Origin: an uncultured Flavobacteriaceae bacterium
GTDB lineage: Bacteria; Bacteroidota; Bacteroidia; Flavobacteriales; Flavobacteriaceae
DNA length: 64,000 nt
NCBI GenBank assembly: GCA_947504035.1
Contig: CANNGA010000015.1
Coordinates: 1-64,000 of the forward strand
Direction of reading: 5' to 3'
In this document: positions 62,458 to 64,000 of the stretch, piece after piece
How positions within the stretch are numbered: position 1 is the first letter of the stretch
How the letters are laid out: every line of letters starts with the position of its first letter
Program-made: the position numbers and the translations under genes
Notes under the pieces: generated by a model
Told to the model about the DNA's origin: nothing
Seen by the model: the letters and a program-made list of their open reading frames with translations, nothing else
Database searches by the model: none

Positions 62458-64000
62458 TTAGTCATTTAGCTTTAAAACAGCCATAAAAGCTTGCTGCGGG
62501 ATTTCCACATTACCAACTTGTCTCATGCGTTTTTTACCCTTTTTCTGCTTTTCTAAAAGTTTACGTTTACGAGAAATATCACCGCCATAACATTTTGCGG
62601 TAACATCTTTTCGTAGTGCTTTTATAGTTTCACGAGAAATAATTTTGGCACCAATAGCAGCTTGAATAGGAATATCGAATTGTTGACGTGGAATAAGCTC
62701 TCTTAATTTTTCACACATTTTACGGCCAATAAATTGGGCATTATCAGTATGTATTAAGGCCGAAAGCGCATCTACAGTTTGCGCGTTAAGTAAAATGTCT
62801 AAACGTACCAGTTTAGAAGGCTTCATCCCAATAGGGTGGTAATCGAAAGACGCATAGCCTTTAGATACCGTTTTTAAACGGTCGTAGAAATCAAATACAA
62901 TTTCAGCCAGAGGCATTTCAAAAGTTAATTCAACACGTTCTGTTGTTAAATAGGTTTGATTTATAATAATACCACGTTTTTCAATACATAGAGACATTAC
63001 ATTACCAACAAAATCGGCTTTGGTAATGATGGTGGCTTTGATATAAGGCTCTTCTACGCGGTTTAATGTGGAAGGTTCTGGTAAGTCGGAAGGGTTATTA
63101 ACAATAATAATTTCGTCTGGATGCTTGTTGGTATATGCATGGTAAGACACGTTAGGTACCGTGGTAATCACCGTCATATCAAACTCACGTTCTAAACGTT
63201 CTTGAATAATTTCCATGTGCAGCATCCCTAAGAAACCACAACGGAAACCAAAGCCTAAAGCGGCCGAACTTTCAGGTTGAAATACCAAAGAGGCATCGTT
63301 AAGTTGTAGTTTTTCCATAGAGGCACGTAAATCCTCGTAGTCTTCGGTATCTACAGGATAGATACCCGCAAATACCATAGGTTTTACATCTTCAAAACCT
63401 TCTACAATATTGGTTGTTGGATTGTCGAAATCTGTAATGGTATCTCCAACTTTTACTTCTTTAGCGGTTTTAATTCCTGTGATGAGGTAGCCCACATCGC
63501 CAGCTTTTACCGTTTTTTTAGCCACTTGGGTCAGTTTTAATGTCCCAATTTCATCGGCATAATAATCGTTGTCTGTCGCTACAAATTTAATGTGTTGGCC
63601 TTTTTTAATTTCACCATTAAAGACTCTAAAATAGGTTTCGATACCACGAAATGTGTTGTATACCGAATCGAAAATTAAAGCTTGCAAAGGGCCGTTAGGG
63701 TCTCCTTTTGGTGCTGGCACACGTTCTATGATAGCAGCTAAAATATTATCGACACCAAAGCCTGTTTTACCACTAGCGTGTATCACTTCTTCTGGATCGC
63801 AACCTAGTAGATCTACAATATCATCGGTAACTTCTTCTGGATTGGCACTTGGTAAATCGACCTTGTTTAAAACAGGTATAATTTCCAAATCGTTTTCTAA
63901 AGCAAGATATAGGTTAGAAATTGTTTGTGCTTGTATGCTTTGGGCAGCATCCACAATAAGTAAGGCACCTTCACATGCTGCGATAGAACGGGACACTTCA
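62458..64000 (-). CDS. lepA: Elongation factor 4 (LepA), 5' end cut by the window edge
   Basis: The gene is incomplete: it runs past position 64000, and the visible part is about 514 residues of an expected 598. The visible N terminus enters inside the GTPase domain ([26 protein letters not shown], then [14 protein letters not shown], the G4 motif). The remainder has domains II, III and the LepA-specific C-terminal part ([29 protein letters not shown]). LepA is a ribosome-associated GTPase that back-translocates or remodels stalled ribosomes. It lies upstream of glgA on the same strand across a 236-nt gap. Confidence 0.97.
   Translation of the reverse strand, partial: EVSRSIAACEGALLIVDAAQSIQAQTISNLYLALENDLEIIPVLNKVDLPSANPEEVTDDIVDLLGCDPEEVIHASGKTGFGVDNILAAIIERVPAPKGDPNGPLQALIFDSVYNTFRGIETYFRVFNGEIKKGQHIKFVATDNDYYADEIGTLKLTQVAKKTVKAGDVGYLITGIKTAKEVKVGDTITDFDNPTTNIVEGFEDVKPMVFAGIYPVDTEDYEDLRASMEKLQLNDASLVFQPESSAALGFGFRCGFLGMLHMEIIQERLEREFDMTVITTVPNVSYHAYTNKHPDEIIIVNNPSDLPEPSTLNRVEEPYIKATIITKADFVGNVMSLCIEKRGIIINQTYLTTERVELTFEMPLAEIVFDFYDRLKTVSKGYASFDYHPIGMKPSKLVRLDILLNAQTVDALSALIHTDNAQFIGRKMCEKLRELIPRQQFDIPIQAAIGAKIISRETIKALRKDVTAKCYGGDISRKRKLLEKQKKGKKRMRQVGNVEIPQQAFMAVLKLND

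Noticed and set aside
1-64000. CRISPR array, rRNA operon, insertion sequence or prophage
   Set aside because: No regularly spaced repeats, no rRNA-like sequence and no transposase, integrase or phage structural gene were seen.

Overview
The window reads as chromosome of a member of the Bacteroidota, most likely a marine Flavobacteriaceae. The DNA is AT-rich. At least a dozen genes carry the Bacteroidota promoter element TAnnTTTG instead of a -35/-10 pair. One protein has a C-terminal T9SS type B sorting domain. Family-typical genes are present: DUF4175, DUF4837, DUF2652, OmpH-like lipoprotein, TonB-dependent receptor with PepSY partner, and a glgA-glgC-glgB-GH31 cluster. Most of the window is ordinary core chromosome, with no rRNA, CRISPR array, phage or insertion sequence seen. 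Layout: 0-3.6 kb holds a minus-strand cluster of a NUDIX-wHTH (NrtR-like) gene followed by an RNase Z-like MBL protein, the NAD-dependent RNA 2'-phosphotransferase KptA/Tpt1, a macro-domain protein and a 2OG-Fe(II) oxygenase. 3.7-13.4 kb carries a LysE transporter, tRNA-Cys, folB, glnS, several hypothetical envelope genes, an SPFH protein and gltX. 13.5-28.5 kb carries DUF4175, ybeY, mnmG, a methyltransferase, an OmpH-like gene, holB, a DUF2652-SRPBCC protein, pgk, an MltD-like transglycosylase and DUF4837. 28.5-29.8 kb is a 1.3 kb gene-poor, very AT-rich stretch with a perfect DnaA box and six copies of TATTAACA. 29.8-35.5 kb carries rpiB, a CDF exporter, a GH16 enzyme, an aldo/keto reductase, an unknown gene and elaA. 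35.5-45.7 kb is a long minus-strand block: LRR/T9SS protein, OmpA protein, S41 protease, DUF4349, rnpA, two small membrane proteins, M1 and S8 peptidases, MBL hydrolase. 46-50.3 kb is a probable metal-uptake operon (small Cys protein, TonB receptor, PepSY). 50.8-53.9 kb is an accessory patch that looks like a toxin-immunity pair plus a lipoprotein. 54-62.2 kb is the glycogen/alpha-glucan cluster, and lepA runs off the right edge. Two observations stand out. First, several independent signs place the replication origin inside this window: the AT-rich DnaA-box region at 28.9-29.8 kb, a change in G/C balance across it, two palindromic parS-type sites flanking mnmG about 10 kb away, and the classical origin-linked genes mnmG and rnpA. 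Second, the KptA-macro-RNase Z-like-oxygenase operon headed by an NrtR-like regulator looks like an NAD-linked RNA end-processing module whose function in bacteria is largely unknown. The 50.8-53.9 kb patch is the best candidate for an undescribed effector-immunity system. All names come from reading the protein sequences by eye. No database search was run.
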